Assembly (NCBI RefSeq): GCF_047495875.1
Contig: NC_092497.1
Coordinates: forward strand, 30,442,781 to 30,506,780
Source: Pithys albifrons albifrons
Lineage: Eukaryota; Chordata; Aves; Passeriformes; Thamnophilidae
Direction: 5' to 3'
DNA: 64,000 bases
Shown here: positions 23,251 through 36,202 of the stretch, piece after piece
Layout: the number at the start of each line of letters is the position of its first letter
How positions within the stretch are numbered: the stretch's first letter is position 1
The notes under the pieces: generated by a model
What the model was told of the DNA's origin: nothing
Database searches by the model: none
What the model saw: only the letters and a program-made list of their open reading frames with translations
Program-made: the position numbers and the translations under genes

Positions 23251-23255
23251 CTTTT

Positions 23256-24154
23256 TATACCTTTTTTTTCTTCAAGTGGTTTCGTGTGACTATAGTCAAA
23301 ATGTTCTGGAGGGTGATACAGATGCCTGAGGGGGGTGGGCCTCTTCAGTCTCCAGGGTGCCACAGGGTGAGGCAAAGAAAGGCCATGCTAATTTGATAAC
23401 ATTCCATTCTTTAGTAACACCATCACTTATCAGCATCCCTCCGGGGGGGCTGAGGCATTTCCCTCCACTCACTAAGGGCCATCACCCCACAAATGTGTTG
23501 AAAATAGTTAGAACTGTTTCAAAATACCACCAGTAAAACAGACTTTGCTATTATGCAATTTCAGGCAAACAGCCAGTCTGGATTTTGTGGATAGTTAGGA
23601 GGAAAGAACTACTTTCCTTCTACCAGCTCTTCAAACCATGGGCATTTCAATCCCAGCTCCTTCCTTGTACTAATTTAGTGCATAACCAAAAGCCATAGTA
23701 AGTAATGGAGAAGGAACAGAGAACTCACACTTTGTAAAGTAGGGCAGAATTTTTTTTCCTTGGCAGAAAGTCCTTGACTTAATTGACAAATATTATCCAT
23801 TTTCAGTTTGTAGTTGTGAAAACATCCTTGCTTTTTGACAAAAAAAGACTTATATATTTTAGTACCTCTGACAGCAGAAACAGGTCAAGAATTCACTAGC
23901 CTGCATGAGTTCCCTAGTGTGGGCTATATTGGCACATCCATAAGATCTTCAAATGCTGCAGAAAATTGTTTCAGTTATTTATTTATTATTTTCTAGTGTT
24001 TGTTTGAACTCTATAAGGAATAAATGTCCCAGGATGGTGCAAAAATGTTTATTTGATATTGCCTTCTATAAAAAAGTGAGATCCCTGGAAAAAAAAAAAT
24101 CCAAACAAATAAACAAACAAAAAACCAAATGAAAACAAACAAAAAATAAAAAAC
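23256..24154. other. Non-coding DNA, nothing firmly recognised
   Basis: Positions 23290-23480 are locally GC-richer and could be an old repeat, but no termini were found. Positions 24085-24160 are an A-rich AAACAAAC-type tract just before the CR1 copy. Confidence 0.45.
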
Positions 24155-24930
24155 AAATGGGAGAAATTTTGCTGGGTCCTGCACTTTGGCCACAACAACT
24201 CCATGCAGTGCTACAGGCTGGGCACAGAGTGGCTGGAGAGCAAGCAGGCGGAAAGGGACCTGGGGGTACTAATTGACAGGAAGCTCAACATGAGCCAACG
24301 GTGTGCCCAGGTGGCCAAGAAGGCCAATGGGATCCTGTCCTGTAGCAAAAATAGCGTGGCCAGCAGGACCAGGGAAGTGATCCTTTCCCTTTACTCTGCA
24401 TTGGTGAGGCCACACCTTGAGTACCGTGTTCAGTTCTGGGCCCCACAGTTCAGAAAGGATATTGAGGTGCTGGAGCGGGTCCAGAGAAGAGCAACAAGGC
24501 TGGTGAAGGGACAGGAGCATAAGTCCTATGGGGAGAGGCTGAGGGAGCTGGGGTTGTTTAGCCTGGAGAAGAGGAGGCTCAGAGGTGACCTCATCACTGT
24601 CTATAACTACCTGAAGGGAAGTTCTAGCCAGGTGGGGGTTGGTCTCTTCTCCCAGGCACTCAGCAATAGGACAAGGGGGCACGGGCTTAAGCTCTGCCAG
24701 GGAAAATTTAAGTTGGGTATCAGGAAAAAATTCTTTCCAGAGAGAGTAATCAGGCATTGAAATGGCCTGGCCAGAGAGGTGGTAGAGTCACCATTCCTGG
24801 AGATTTTTAAACGCAGATTGGATGTGGCACTGAGTGCCATGATCTAGTAAATGGACTGGAGTTGCACCAAGGGTTGGACTCGATGATCTCGGAGGTCTTT
24901 TCCAACCCAATCGATTCTATGATTCTATGA
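24155..24930 (+). mobile_element. CR1 LINE 3' end, 5'-truncated
   Basis: This is the C-terminal part of the CR1 reverse transcriptase ORF followed by the 3' UTR with the avian hallmark ending GATGATCTCGGAGGTC and repeated ATTCTATGA units at 24914-24930. The protein reads from about 24164 to 24847 with the block [14 protein letters not shown], then LRPHLEY-type and [19 protein letters not shown] motifs. A TGA at 24758-24760 replaces the conserved Trp of the HW-N-x-L motif. Only about 0.78 kb of the full element was inserted. Confidence 0.93.
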
Positions 24931-27900
24931 AAATTCTATGTAAGTGGTGAATCTCACCACTAACATTCATGAGATTTGTGAAGTACTGCTGAATGAGAAC
25001 TTCCACACAAACTTCTAAAACATAAACCACTGCCTTTTTTTACAAATGCAGACTCCTAAATTAAAAACCTGAATGAGATTAGAGATGAGCTGAGGAGTAT
25101 GTATTTCCTTGCATCTTTTTGTAGGCCAGTTAATAAATTTCCTGCTACATAATATTTTTCGGAAGTAAATGTTCATTCAACTAGCTAAAGTATTTATCAC
25201 TGTAATTTTCCTTTAACGTGACATTTTTACATGGCAACAACTCCCAGGATTCCTTTTTTTTTTGAGACCCACAATAATATTTAAATGCTGGATGGAATAA
25301 TATTGTCATTTAAAAAGCTTCAGCATGAACATATACCGTAGAAAATCTAGCATTTTTCCATCCTTTATGGACAAGCCCAACTAGAGCTTTGAAGTTTTAT
25401 CACTGAGGGTGACAAATAATTTCATGAAGCTGTTTAAATATGCACATTTATCCAGAAAAATTCTTGAACTTATATTTCATTAGAAGTGTAGGTGTATTGG
25501 CTCCCACAAGGGTATTCATGGGCCTTGTTTTTTGCTTTTTTGGTCTAAATGGCAAAACATGCTATAGTCAAATTAAAGGCTACATTGCCACTTCAGGCAA
25601 TGTCTTAAGCAAGAGATGACGTTTAAGAAGGCCCAGTTCACAACCTATCCCGGAGGTAGTTTTATTCACATACATATATAGATCTTTTCAATTTACAAGT
25701 CCTGGCACTAGCACAGACTCAAATTAAGAAACAACCCTTACACAAGTGACTGGGAACCCATTCTCACAGCTCAAATTACTCTGAAGCTTCTGTTTTGTGA
25801 GGGCAAGGCTGACATTTGTGTTGGATAAAAGTGTTGCTAGATGCTTCTTTCCCTTTCTTACTTCCTTGCTGAGACCCCAAAATGAGGATAACTTCTGTAA
25901 TGCTGGCCCAGGAACAGTGGGCCATTCCTTTATGAGAAGACACATGTACAGATGGCCATAGGAAACTAGCCAAAACAACAGAAGTAAAATCCAACCATGG
26001 ATTTTTACCTCTCTATGCTATTGCTCCCTCCTTTGACTATCAAAGTTTGAATCCTGCTAACGTCCAGGGTTGAATATTGATCCATCCTACATCAACTTAA
26101 GTATAAATATGTTTTCAATGTTGCCTTTATCAAGTTTACCTTCTGCTTCTGTCCAAGACTGGAGAGCTCAATTACCAAAGTAAGGAAGAACTGTATATAT
26201 AAAGACTTCCAGAAGAATTCAGTTGTAACTTTAATGCTCTGCAATACCACATTTTCAAGACATTTTGCTAAGATTCATGAGGTGCAATCACTATTAAAGC
26301 AACTATTTAAAAAAAATCCACCGAGTTTTCCCTCAATACCTAGATCTGTATCTATCTAAAATCTGATAGTTGTAGGACAGGATGTTTCCTTACTATCTAA
26401 AAGTGATATAAAATTCTTTTGAAGAAATGTCTTTGTTGGCTCTTTTGTACTGTTGCTGTCTCCCTTCTGACATGTTTCTGTAGCTTTTGTGAGTTAGCTT
26501 GAGAACTAATTTAAACCAAGAAATATAAATGTATTTTAAAAGATTGTCCTTCACTGACAAGCAGACTGATCATTTTGCTTTCTAGCTTTTGTAAGGGGGG
26601 TTAAAATTTCTATATAGCAATTTAGATTAAAAAAAGAAATATTCAACATTAAATATTCAACATTAAAGTTCCTCAATTTTAAAAATAAATCTGCAGCCTT
26701 TCTTCTAAAAATGCTGCTGTCAAGTGCTGCTGATTCTCATTCAGGAAACACACTTGCTCTTCAAGCTAAATGAGAAAATGCTTTGAAAAATTAGTGACCT
26801 CTAGTGTAGCCTCTAAGTGCTTTTATTTTATTAAGGAAATGTGTCAGGGAAAGATGTCCATTTGTGGATAGTTCCTACTTTTCCATTTTGAGGAATTGTG
26901 ATGCTGACATCTGTCAGTGGCATTCTTGAAAAAGTTTGACTTCAGAGACATATTCTGTTAAAGCACTCTCAGGAGCTTTCCCCTTTTGCCCCATGAGCCA
27001 GTAAAATATGTAAGATTAGCTTCACTCATGACAGACATAGTACTATTAGACAAAGGATAATCAATTGATATTCCACCACAAAAACACAGCTGGGAGGGTT
27101 TTTTTCAGCTTTTTCTTGTTAGTCTTTAATTTATTTCTCATGATGAAGTCTTTCTTTAATTTTAATTAGTTCACGCCTGGAAATATTAGTATGGTGAAGA
27201 GAAAATTGTGGGATCAAAGGGTTGTACATACAATAATTTTCTAAGTGCCTGAGGGGGAAGCTGGGAGATGAAAACCTACTTTACTGTTGTGCCTTCTTGC
27301 AGCAGATCAGCATGGACCCCACAGTGCTGGCCTGACTCCAAGGCTTACCCCTCACACTGCCTTTAGGGAGTACAGAAGTTTTGCAGGTGTAATTACTGTG
27401 ATATACAGAGATGTAATGAGGACACAGCTAGGATCAAATGTCAAAACAAAAACATAGCACAGTCTTCATGCCTTCATTGTATATATATTTATTAAGTATT
27501 TTTGGGTACTAGTCTTATTCAATATTCATCTTCAATGAGTTGAGAAAGTAGAGATAGTAGTACTCATAAAGTAATGGTTATTAATTTTTGGGTAATGCTA
27601 ACAAGAGGAGGGATATTTTCTCTCGTGATGCAAGAGCTAAAATTTATTTGCCTTATGACTGGATGAATTTAAATTTATTTCCTCTATCAAGCTAGTCAAC
27701 AGTCTTCCTCCACTGTTCAAACCTGGCAGTATTAAAAATATCCTAAACAATTTTCTTCATTCTGTGGACTCAAGTGTTGAGGCTTCCAGGTGCAGATTTC
27801 AGTTCCAACATGTGATCTGCGAACATGACGTATCTCAGCACCTTATAATATCTAATATCACATCCCTAATCATCTTCTGGCTAGCAAAAAAAATAGTGAT

Positions 27901-30900
27901 GGTTACAGTGATTGCAGCATCTGATATTAGCAGCCCTCTGGAAAGATGGTGGCCTATACATCATCCATCAGAGGAACAAAATCATCCATTTTATTCACAA
28001 AGAAATAATCAAACACATGTATTTTTGAGTGAGGGGAACTGATAACATCACAATTATTAAAATGTGATGAGTTACATTTTGTCAATATAGTTAACAGTTA
28101 GGAGACTAGTTAAGGACATTTAACCTCAAGAGTAGTGGCCACAATTCCATGTGAGTCAGTAGTAATGAGAGGTGTAAGACGGTTATGTAGGATGAGTTCC
28201 CTATACATGCTAGGCCATTGGCTTTAATAGGGTAAGGCCAAGTAAAAGAGACAGACACACATTTTATTGATTCACTTTTTAAAGATGCTTTCTTCCTCCT
28301 AGTCTCTCAGGAATATGAATTATTGTGCACATGCGTCTCAAAATATTCGTCAACCTGTGAGTGGCTCATACATTGCTGCATGTCTGCTTGTGTGGCTAAA
28401 TAAAATTTTAAAAAGTGCTTTTTAACAAACACATACTAAACTTTTAATAGGTATGAAGATTGCATTGAAAGTCTTCCACAGGCAAACTCTCTTCATCAAC
28501 AGCTACAGTGAATCATTCACATTCAATGCAACATGAAAGGTGTGTTTTGGGTGTGGCAGATGAAATCAGACCAGAAGTGAGATAAAAGTTTAGTTGTCAT
28601 GGGTATAATATGGAGTCAAGAATGTGATTTTCATAGAAATACTATTTACTTTTCTCCTGAGTAAAGAGTGTGATTAAATATTTACCTTCATAATCATAGT
28701 CAGATGTTGCATATAGAAAGAAGTACCTATAAAAAGGTGATTTGCTAAGCCTGTCTTAAAAAACAAACAACAACAAAAAAGCTGATGCTGTGGATTTAAG
28801 CAATAAATGCATTAAAGTCTCTGCGGATCTTAAAGTATATTCTGTGCATGAAGTTACTCAGCAAAATTATATGAGTTCAGTGAGAGTATACCTTCTAATT
28901 TGTTTTCATCCTTAATTACTCATTTATTCTTTTGATTCATACACAATAATTTCATACCGTTGATTCCCTCCTGACCTCCTGCTTGTAACTGAATCCTGAG
29001 ATCTAGCTTGTGGCCCAGGAATATGTAGAAAATTGTTTATATTAACAGCAAGCTGCCTCGAGCTGCAGTGCTTTGATTTAATGAAACAAATGCACTAAAA
29101 GTAGCATAGCTTTCCCATGTACTCTCTACTCTGTTCAAATCCCTTGTCATTGTAACAGATGTTTGGATTATTTTTCTGTAAACTATGTCAGAATTTCAAC
29201 TCTAGCATCTGTTTATTATTTTCTAGGGGTGATATTACAAATGTTCTCATGCACAAATGATACTCATAATACAGCTTGCCTTTTTCCCATAAAAGTGCTA
29301 AGCAGAAAGTTTTCATTAATAAGAATAAATATGACTGATTTTAGAAGCAAAAATTTTTGTTTCAAGTATGTTTAGAGAAAATGTTTGCAGCTGGAGGTGG
29401 TGAGCACTACTCCTTTTCATGGTACATACCAAAGGAATGTGGGATATTATTTAGATCATGTATTATAATAAAATTTTATTATAAAAAATAAGTACTTGTA
29501 TAAACAATTAAAATTGAAATACAGTCATTGATTTGTCCTGGAGCCATAATAGCAGTCCTGTAATTTTGCATTAATAATCTAATTGCACACTAAGTTATGA
29601 AAAGCATGTTTGTTGGAAGGACATACTTAACCTTCTTGCTATAGTCTGTGAAATAATAATACTATAAGCTGATTATTAGAATGAGAGAGCAGAAGACAGA
29701 GATTTTTGTAAAGATTTAGTGGGAAGCAGCTATTCTGCTATGGAAGATGAACTTTTTTACAAATCCTCATTAGCTCCAAAAGTAATACCCATTATTAAGG
29801 AAAAAGGGCTTTAAATAATGTTTTTAAATTTTGAAATATAACTTTCCATCTGCATTTTAAACACTTATAGTGGATCTCTCATAGGCCTGGAATGCATTTC
29901 CTGAGGTGGCTTAATCCACTAGTTATTCTAAAGATGATGTGCATCTATGCATACTGATGTCCTCTCTTTTACTGTCTTAACCTAAAGAACACTCTTCATA
30001 CCTCAGCAGAGATAAAAAACAGAGATGCAAACGTTAGGGTGCTTGGGCAATTATCAGCAAAACTAACCAGAGAATAAAAAAGGTGCTTGTACTGTTGTTA
30101 ATTACTCTTGCCTTAAAAAGGGAATTCAGCCACATAGACTGTAGACTTCAAAGATTTTTGTGAAAATCTCTATAAGTATTTTGTTTGCATTTGGGATGAA
30201 AAAAAACAAGGTCAGCTTAGAAATGATTAATGCCTTTTTGCTGAAAGCTGTACCAAACGTCCTTGAGTTTAATCAAAACTATTTGGTTTTAGTCAGCTTT
30301 GCTGTTGTCTCTTTTATTCTTGTCCACTGATAGCTTGACATTAGTGACATCATAAATCATGTGAAGTGGAGGCTAGGATTTGATAGTATTTCAAGTGTTT
30401 TCTGAGATGTCCGGGGCTATCTGAGAAGCTGGTGTAAGGAGGGATATTGGGCTGGTCTAAACCTTCAGCTTACACCATTTTTCTGTTGTTAAAATCAGGC
30501 AATATGTGAATTAAAAACATGCTTTTATCAAAAGCCAATCTACTCTTTCTTCAATGGTCAGCTGACAGAAAATTTCTCTGTGATTATTTCAAATGCTTCC
30601 CCCCACCATTTCAGTTGGGTAGAAATCTTGTGAAGTAGGTGTATAAATTACATAAACAAATATATCTCTCAAGTTTGTAAATTCCTTAGACATTCCTTTT
30701 AGAGGAAGGCAGGGGTTTAAACCCATGCTCTTCCAATCCCTATGTAACACAGTCAATCAGTCACTGAGGGGTAAACCCAGTTTGCATAAACCTGTCATTT
30801 AGAGGTGCTGCTGTTTTGTTGTGTGCTTGTTGTTTTGGGGTTTGTTTGTTTGTGTTTGCTTTAAATAGCAGACATGTAAAGACACTTTGAAAATCCTGTC

Positions 30901-31480
30901 CTTGAAAAACGCTTATCTCTTATCAGTTACGGATTTCAGAGATTTGACCAGATCATTGTACATTTCATAGCGTGTTTTCTGTATGGTTATAATCTTAGAA
31001 CACGTTTTCCATTTTTTTTTACTCTACTGTGAGAAGAATGGAGAGCTCATCTTTTGAATGTTATTTTTTCAGCTGGATTCTCTTATATTATAACATCTAA
31101 TTTGTAGACTATTGTAGAAAGGTTCTGTTATGATCCCCAACCCTCACAAAGTTTATTCATTGCAAAAATTTCACTTCTTTATGCCAAGGGACTTCCAAAA
31201 AGTTGGAAAGTTTGTTCAATCATTTAGAAAGGACATATGTGTTGAAATAATACTTAGTGTGTGCTACATGAAGCAGAGAAACCCTGAGGTATGGCATATA
31301 AATTGAGTTTCAATTCAAAGGTTCACCACTATTTAACAAATCTGGTAAATAATGTGTTTGGGTCTCACTATCTCAAACATAATGTTAGTTAGTCACTTCA
31401 GCTATTTTGTTTAAAGTAAAAAAGATGAAAGGCAAATAGTGGTGGTAGCATAACTAGGACACTATTATTCCGAGTCCCAT
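24931..31480. other. Long gene-free stretch
   Basis: 6.5 kb of AT-rich sequence with no LTR, LINE, RNA gene or recognisable exon. Minor items: a 14-bp ATTCAACATTAAA duplication near 26640-26668, and an interrupted AAACAAACAACAAC run near 28760. It could be intronic or intergenic; the sequence does not say which. Confidence 0.45.
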
Positions 31481-31485
31481 ATGTG

Positions 31486-32150
31486 TGTTATGACCCACTC
31501 CTGGGAAAGGGGATAGGGGTAAACTAGGTTGTTATCAATAATTCCCTTGGGGTGGATTAAAGTGAAACGACAATCAGTGTTTATTTTAACAATTCCGTAT
31601 AATGTGACATAGAAAATAACCTTAGTGGGGGGGTGGGGGAAGAAAGATGCATAGGGAGAAGAAAGAGTCATAGGGGGAAGAAAGACAGGAGAAGAGTCCA
31701 GGACAGGAAGGAAAAAAGGAAAGATGAGAAAAGATGAGAATGAAAAGGTTCACATATTCACCGCCCAGGGATCCAGCGTTGCATTTCAGCAGTCCTGAAG
31801 GCCATGGTCTCGATCTGCAGGCAGTGGGAGCCAGGAACAGAACCCCAAAATGCCAAAGTCACCAGTCCACATATATACCCTCAGCATGCCTTTTGCACCT
31901 ACCCTGAGGCAGGGGGTTGTTTTCCATGAAGTAGTGTCACCAGCCGGGCTATGAACCCCCAATATTCTTCCTGCCTTTCATGATGGGTGAAGGGTTCATG
32001 TGGAGGGCAAGGTAACAGCTCTTCTTGCCTCTTCACTTGACACTTTTAGAGGGATGGGCCCCAACTGCCCATCAGGGGTATAATGCAAAAGTCAAAAGCC
32101 TGCAAAGTCTCCTAGAATCCATAAATCATTAACCGTTTCAGTCTCTGACA
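31486..32150 (-). mobile_element. Solo LTR, family D
   Basis: The 665-bp element is bounded by a perfect 5-bp TSD, ATGTG, at 31481-31485 and 32151-32155. The + strand begins TGTTATGACCC and ends CTCTGACA. Read on the minus strand it has a TATATAT box near 31880 and an AATAAA signal near 31585, in the right order for a promoter followed by poly(A), so its sense is minus. The + strand includes a purine-rich part at 31625-31745. Confidence 0.82.
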
Positions 32151-32155
32151 ATGTG

Positions 32156-35100
32156 TGACAAGATGGATACACTTTCTCCCCCTTCTGGTAAGTTAAAAGA
32201 AAAATCAAATTTTAGAAAATGTACATCACATGTCATTTTGGAGAAAGAAGGCACTGTGTCTGTATCACTGAATATATGACTTCCTTGGTGACCAGGAATC
32301 CTTACGGGTTCATTAATGAGTCTTCTCACTACAGAAAAGGAGGGCCTCTTTTTTACACAGTCCATGTGGTTTTAAGTGATCCGGATGTGGGGATAAGGCT
32401 TTCATTTACTTACATTCATTATTTGAACCAGTGTGCTAACTCATGTGTGGCTCTCAGCCCAGTGAGCATCTTCCCATCGTCCACCAATGTTTCCGTCCCA
32501 TACATAGCTTTCATTGGAAGCCAGGCAAGTGGCGTTAAGCACTTCTTACTCTATGCTAGCCCAAGCTGCTCTGCAGATTCCGTACATACAGTGAATGATG
32601 GTAATTATAGTGAAGGATCTAGGGTATTATTTATTTCTCACTAGCAGACAGCACCTGACAGTCTTTGAATATCAAGTTGTTATTAAAATCCTGTGTCTGG
32701 ATGTTAAGCTGACTTATTTTACAACTAATCTTCTTTTACAACTAATCATGAATATGTATAAAGTTTGGTAAGTAAATTCATCTAATTTGACAGGTGAGAT
32801 ATTAAAATGAAATAATTTGTGTCATAAAATAAACCATAGTAACTTGTTTTTATGGTAGCCCAATGCATTACTACATAGGTGTAAACAACTTTTGAGTAAT
32901 TTCGGTCATGTATTAAGACAGGATTTGCATGATAGCACATAATTTTATTAGTTATAGAATATATTTTCTGAGGATTTTGCATATAAATCTCTTCTGAATT
33001 ATTATGCCACATAGAGGGCAGGGACATACAGAAATCTTTACTGATGACTCCCATCCAGGGAGCATGTCAACCACCCTTTTGCTCAGTGCTCTGACACCAA
33101 AATACACTAGAACTCAAGCTGAGCTAGAAGAGAGGTCTGCTCCAGTTTCCTCCTCTGAACTGTGCCTGTTTTCCAATTTGTGTTCTCAGAAAACTTTAAT
33201 CTCCTGAAGTATGCCTGTTGGTACAGCACACCTCATGATACAGCCTGCAGAAAATAATGTAAGCAGAATTTCATGAACATAAAAAATGCATCATCCTCAT
33301 TTCCTTTTGGGTTGAGTTTTATCAAATTGGATGAACACATGACAAGACAAAGAACGTGGCAGGGAGATCCACATTTAAAAATATATTATCTGGAGATAAT
33401 TATACAAAACTCATTGCTCTGATCTCAAAATGATAATGGCAATCAATGATATCTGGAATGATTTGGTATAGTTCAGCACTTGCAGGGATCCAATTTACTG
33501 AGCAAAGAAGTAAGTTCCCATTTTCCTTTCCATGTCTTCTGATCTTAAAATTCTTGCACATGATATAACAGTGCATCTTCTTTTTCCTTTTCCCATCCTG
33601 TTATCAATCAGAAATCAATTCTACTCTGCAAGTCACGGAAAATTGTTACTTACAGAGTATGGATTTCGATGGTAACACTTGTCTACCACCAGTTTTCATA
33701 TGCATAAAAGTCACGTTCCAAAGTAGTACTGCAAGTTGCTCATCAAATCTGTCTGTAATATCACTAGTCTGTCTGTAATGTTGGTTTTGTGGTTTTTTTA
33801 CATTTTATCACTTTTTAATTTCCCACTGCTGCCCTTTATACAATAGGTTCACTGGGAGAAACTGAAAATATATACTACATGTGAAAGAAGACCTGAAATT
33901 ACCAAATGTGGTTTGTTTAGGGTGTTTAGTGTCTTGCTAACAAAGCTCTTCATTACTTATTTTCTTTTTTTTATTACTTACACTGTTTGTTCATGCATCA
34001 TTGAATAAGTTAGGTAGGGAAAAGCACAAAGATCTGTTTAACCAAGAGTAAGGAATAGCAACATCTTGTTTGCTGTTTTGTTAATGTTTGGTGTTTGAAG
34101 AAATATTAAAAACAGCTAAAATAAAACACTTATCAAATACCAGATCTCAATTTTAAAATATGTATTTAAAAATATAAATGGCCATTATAGACCTTTTTAA
34201 TGCAAGAACACTGACCAGTGTAAAGAAATCAAAGGAAGTATTGCCTCTACAGTAGTATTTTACTATAAAAGCATGGACCCCTGCTGGCATATGTAATTTA
34301 ATGTGTAGTGTGCCTCTTCTAATTCAATCAGGTCTCTACATCCCTTCTTTTATATTCCAAGTGTTTTTCATGTGCTAAAGCCATAAAGAGTTTCAGGATG
34401 AAATGAATGCTTGTATTAATCCAGCAATTTCCATTTAAAACAGAGCATCGATTTGATTAATAAGGTTTGATGCTGAATAATTATATGGCAAATATGTAGG
34501 GTATAGAAAAACCACAGATGTGACCACCAAAAAAATCCTTGTGGGAGAAGAGGGTCAAAGGGAAGCAATGGCCATGACTGAGGTGATGAATTTTTGGCTT
34601 TTCTCTTATGCAATTAACGATCAATGCTGCTATTAATTTGCCACCCTCAGAGTCATCACTGGTCAGATGTGTTAGGGTCAAGGGGCATAGGGGCAGAGCA
34701 GGGGTCAGCATCTCAGCAGCCCTGAAAAGAAATGAGAAAATGAAAGAAATCCAAATTAAGTGGTAGAACACATTTTTAGCAGTGTAGCAGGGCGTGAGGC
34801 ATCCCTTTAATGTTAAGTCTCCTGGTTTAGAATAATAAAAATGTTCTCTGCACGTTTAATTCAAAGCAATCAATCTGAGGTGCAGCACTTGAGTATCCAA
34901 TAAAAGAAAATCAATGTGGTCTCTACAAGAGAAGACAAACAATGCCGGCTTTTACTACAGGGATTATAGGTTAACATTTATTCAGTGTATTGTAATCTGA
35001 TGTCAAGTGGTATAAAATCAAGCCAACAATGCATTACCACCTGTTATAGGCTAGGTCTGATGTCATGTAAATTTGACTTTTCTTAGAACTTATCAAATCA

Positions 35101-35629
35101 TTTCTCTGTTCTCGCTATAGAATCCTTTTGTACAGCTGTTGAACTTCAATAAATTCTATTTCATACTTGTATCGAGGAATATCAAAAAGACAAATTTTTG
35201 TCATTTCAAAATACAGGTTAAATTTTTGCATGGTTTCCTTATGCTTAATTAATCAAATAGAATGTGGTTGGTCTTAGGTTATTAACAGGCAAAACAAATA
35301 TCATTATTTCAAGAACTAATACAAAGTAATAATTCTCTGACTCTCTAGTTTGGTCCTGTTTATCTCCCATGAAAGTTATTAATTTTTAAGTATAATAAAT
35401 TGACCAGAAAAAAGGGCAGATTTCAAAAGATGGTTGTGCTGTTTAGAGTTAATCATGGTAATTTGTGATACATTGCTTTGTAGTGAAGAAAGATTCCGTG
35501 CAAATGTCAGCGTTCACAAGAAATCTTTGACAATGAAAGGACCAAACTGGTTCCCAAGCAAATCAATTGGAATTTGCCACTGATATTGGTCAGAGGGAAG
35601 CAGGGCTCATATGTCTGCCTTTAATAAGA
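32156..35629. other. Gene-free stretch with one unexplained 141-codon ORF
   Basis: AT-rich sequence. The longest open frame outside known repeats in this part is 32219-32644 (+), 141 codons, with no recognisable domain, signal peptide or conserved motif. A small CTGTCTGTAAT duplication lies near 33750-33779. No RNA or LTR was recognised. Confidence 0.4.
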
Positions 35630-35634
35630 CATGA

Positions 35635-36202
35635 TGTCTTGGGTTGAGCTGGCAAAACGCCAACTGTCCAAGACAGAGTTAGCCTCCAGCTGAGAAAAGT
35701 GACAAAGGGGAAAAAAAACCTCTAAACCAGGTTTATGCTGAAACTAACTATATGTATTTATACAAAAAAAGAGAAAATTAAGAGAAAACTACAATAAAAC
35801 ACACTTACACAACTTATATATATATATATATAACAAGAAATAACCTCCTACTCCCCAATTAATACAAAGCCCATTACTCTAGATTCATAAGCACTCTAAA
35901 AGATACTCTGTAAGAAACAGAAGGTATAACAACAAAATATTTCTACTTCGCTGAAACTAAAACGCAATACGATGTAGCGGCAGCAGGGCAGGGCCTAACA
36001 GAAGAGAACAACTGCTGCAGGTCTCTGTACTCCAGCCATGGTGGAACTGATCTAACACCTCCCACTGCTGCACACATATCTTAAGTTTGTGTCATCTGGA
36101 ATGAAATACTTCCTTGTTTACCCAGTCAGGTGATAGCTGTTTCCCAATCCACATAGATTCTCTGAGCCTGCTAATTTGAGGCCTAGCTAAAACCACTAGA
36201 CA
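35635..36202 (-). mobile_element. Solo LTR, family C copy 1
   Basis: The + strand begins TGTCTTGGGTTGAGC and ends AACCACTAGACA. The reverse complement matches 38334-38755, notably the TGGTTTTAGCTAGGCC end and the AGAATCTATGTGGATT block. It contains an (AT)n microsatellite at 35815-35832. Flanking pentamers (CATGA and TAGTA) do not match, so its TSD is lost or the boundary is off by a few bases. Confidence 0.75.

Larger units (their letters stand above)
16597..23255 (+). mobile_element. Betaretrovirus-like provirus, env-less, inactivated
   Basis: A full LTR-gag-pro-pol-LTR unit with 331-bp LTRs at both ends, flanked by a 5-bp TSD, CTTTT (16597-16601 and 23251-23255). The order gag, dUTPase-protease, pol in three successive frames (each -1 from the last) is the betaretroviral plan. 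The RT-to-RNase H connection and the integrase also read as class II. The two LTRs differ at ten of 331 positions by eye, about 3.0%, so the copy is not recent. Gag has one stop; pol has three stops and a frameshift; env is reduced to a possible remnant. It could not make virus alone. Confidence 0.9.

Noticed and set aside
24269..24757. 162-codon minus-strand ORF
   Set aside because: It is antisense to the CR1 reverse transcriptase fragment.
32219..32644. 141-codon ORF as a possible host gene
   Set aside because: No recognisable domain, no signal peptide and no splice context. It lies in otherwise gene-free AT-rich sequence, and a chance ORF of this length is plausible.
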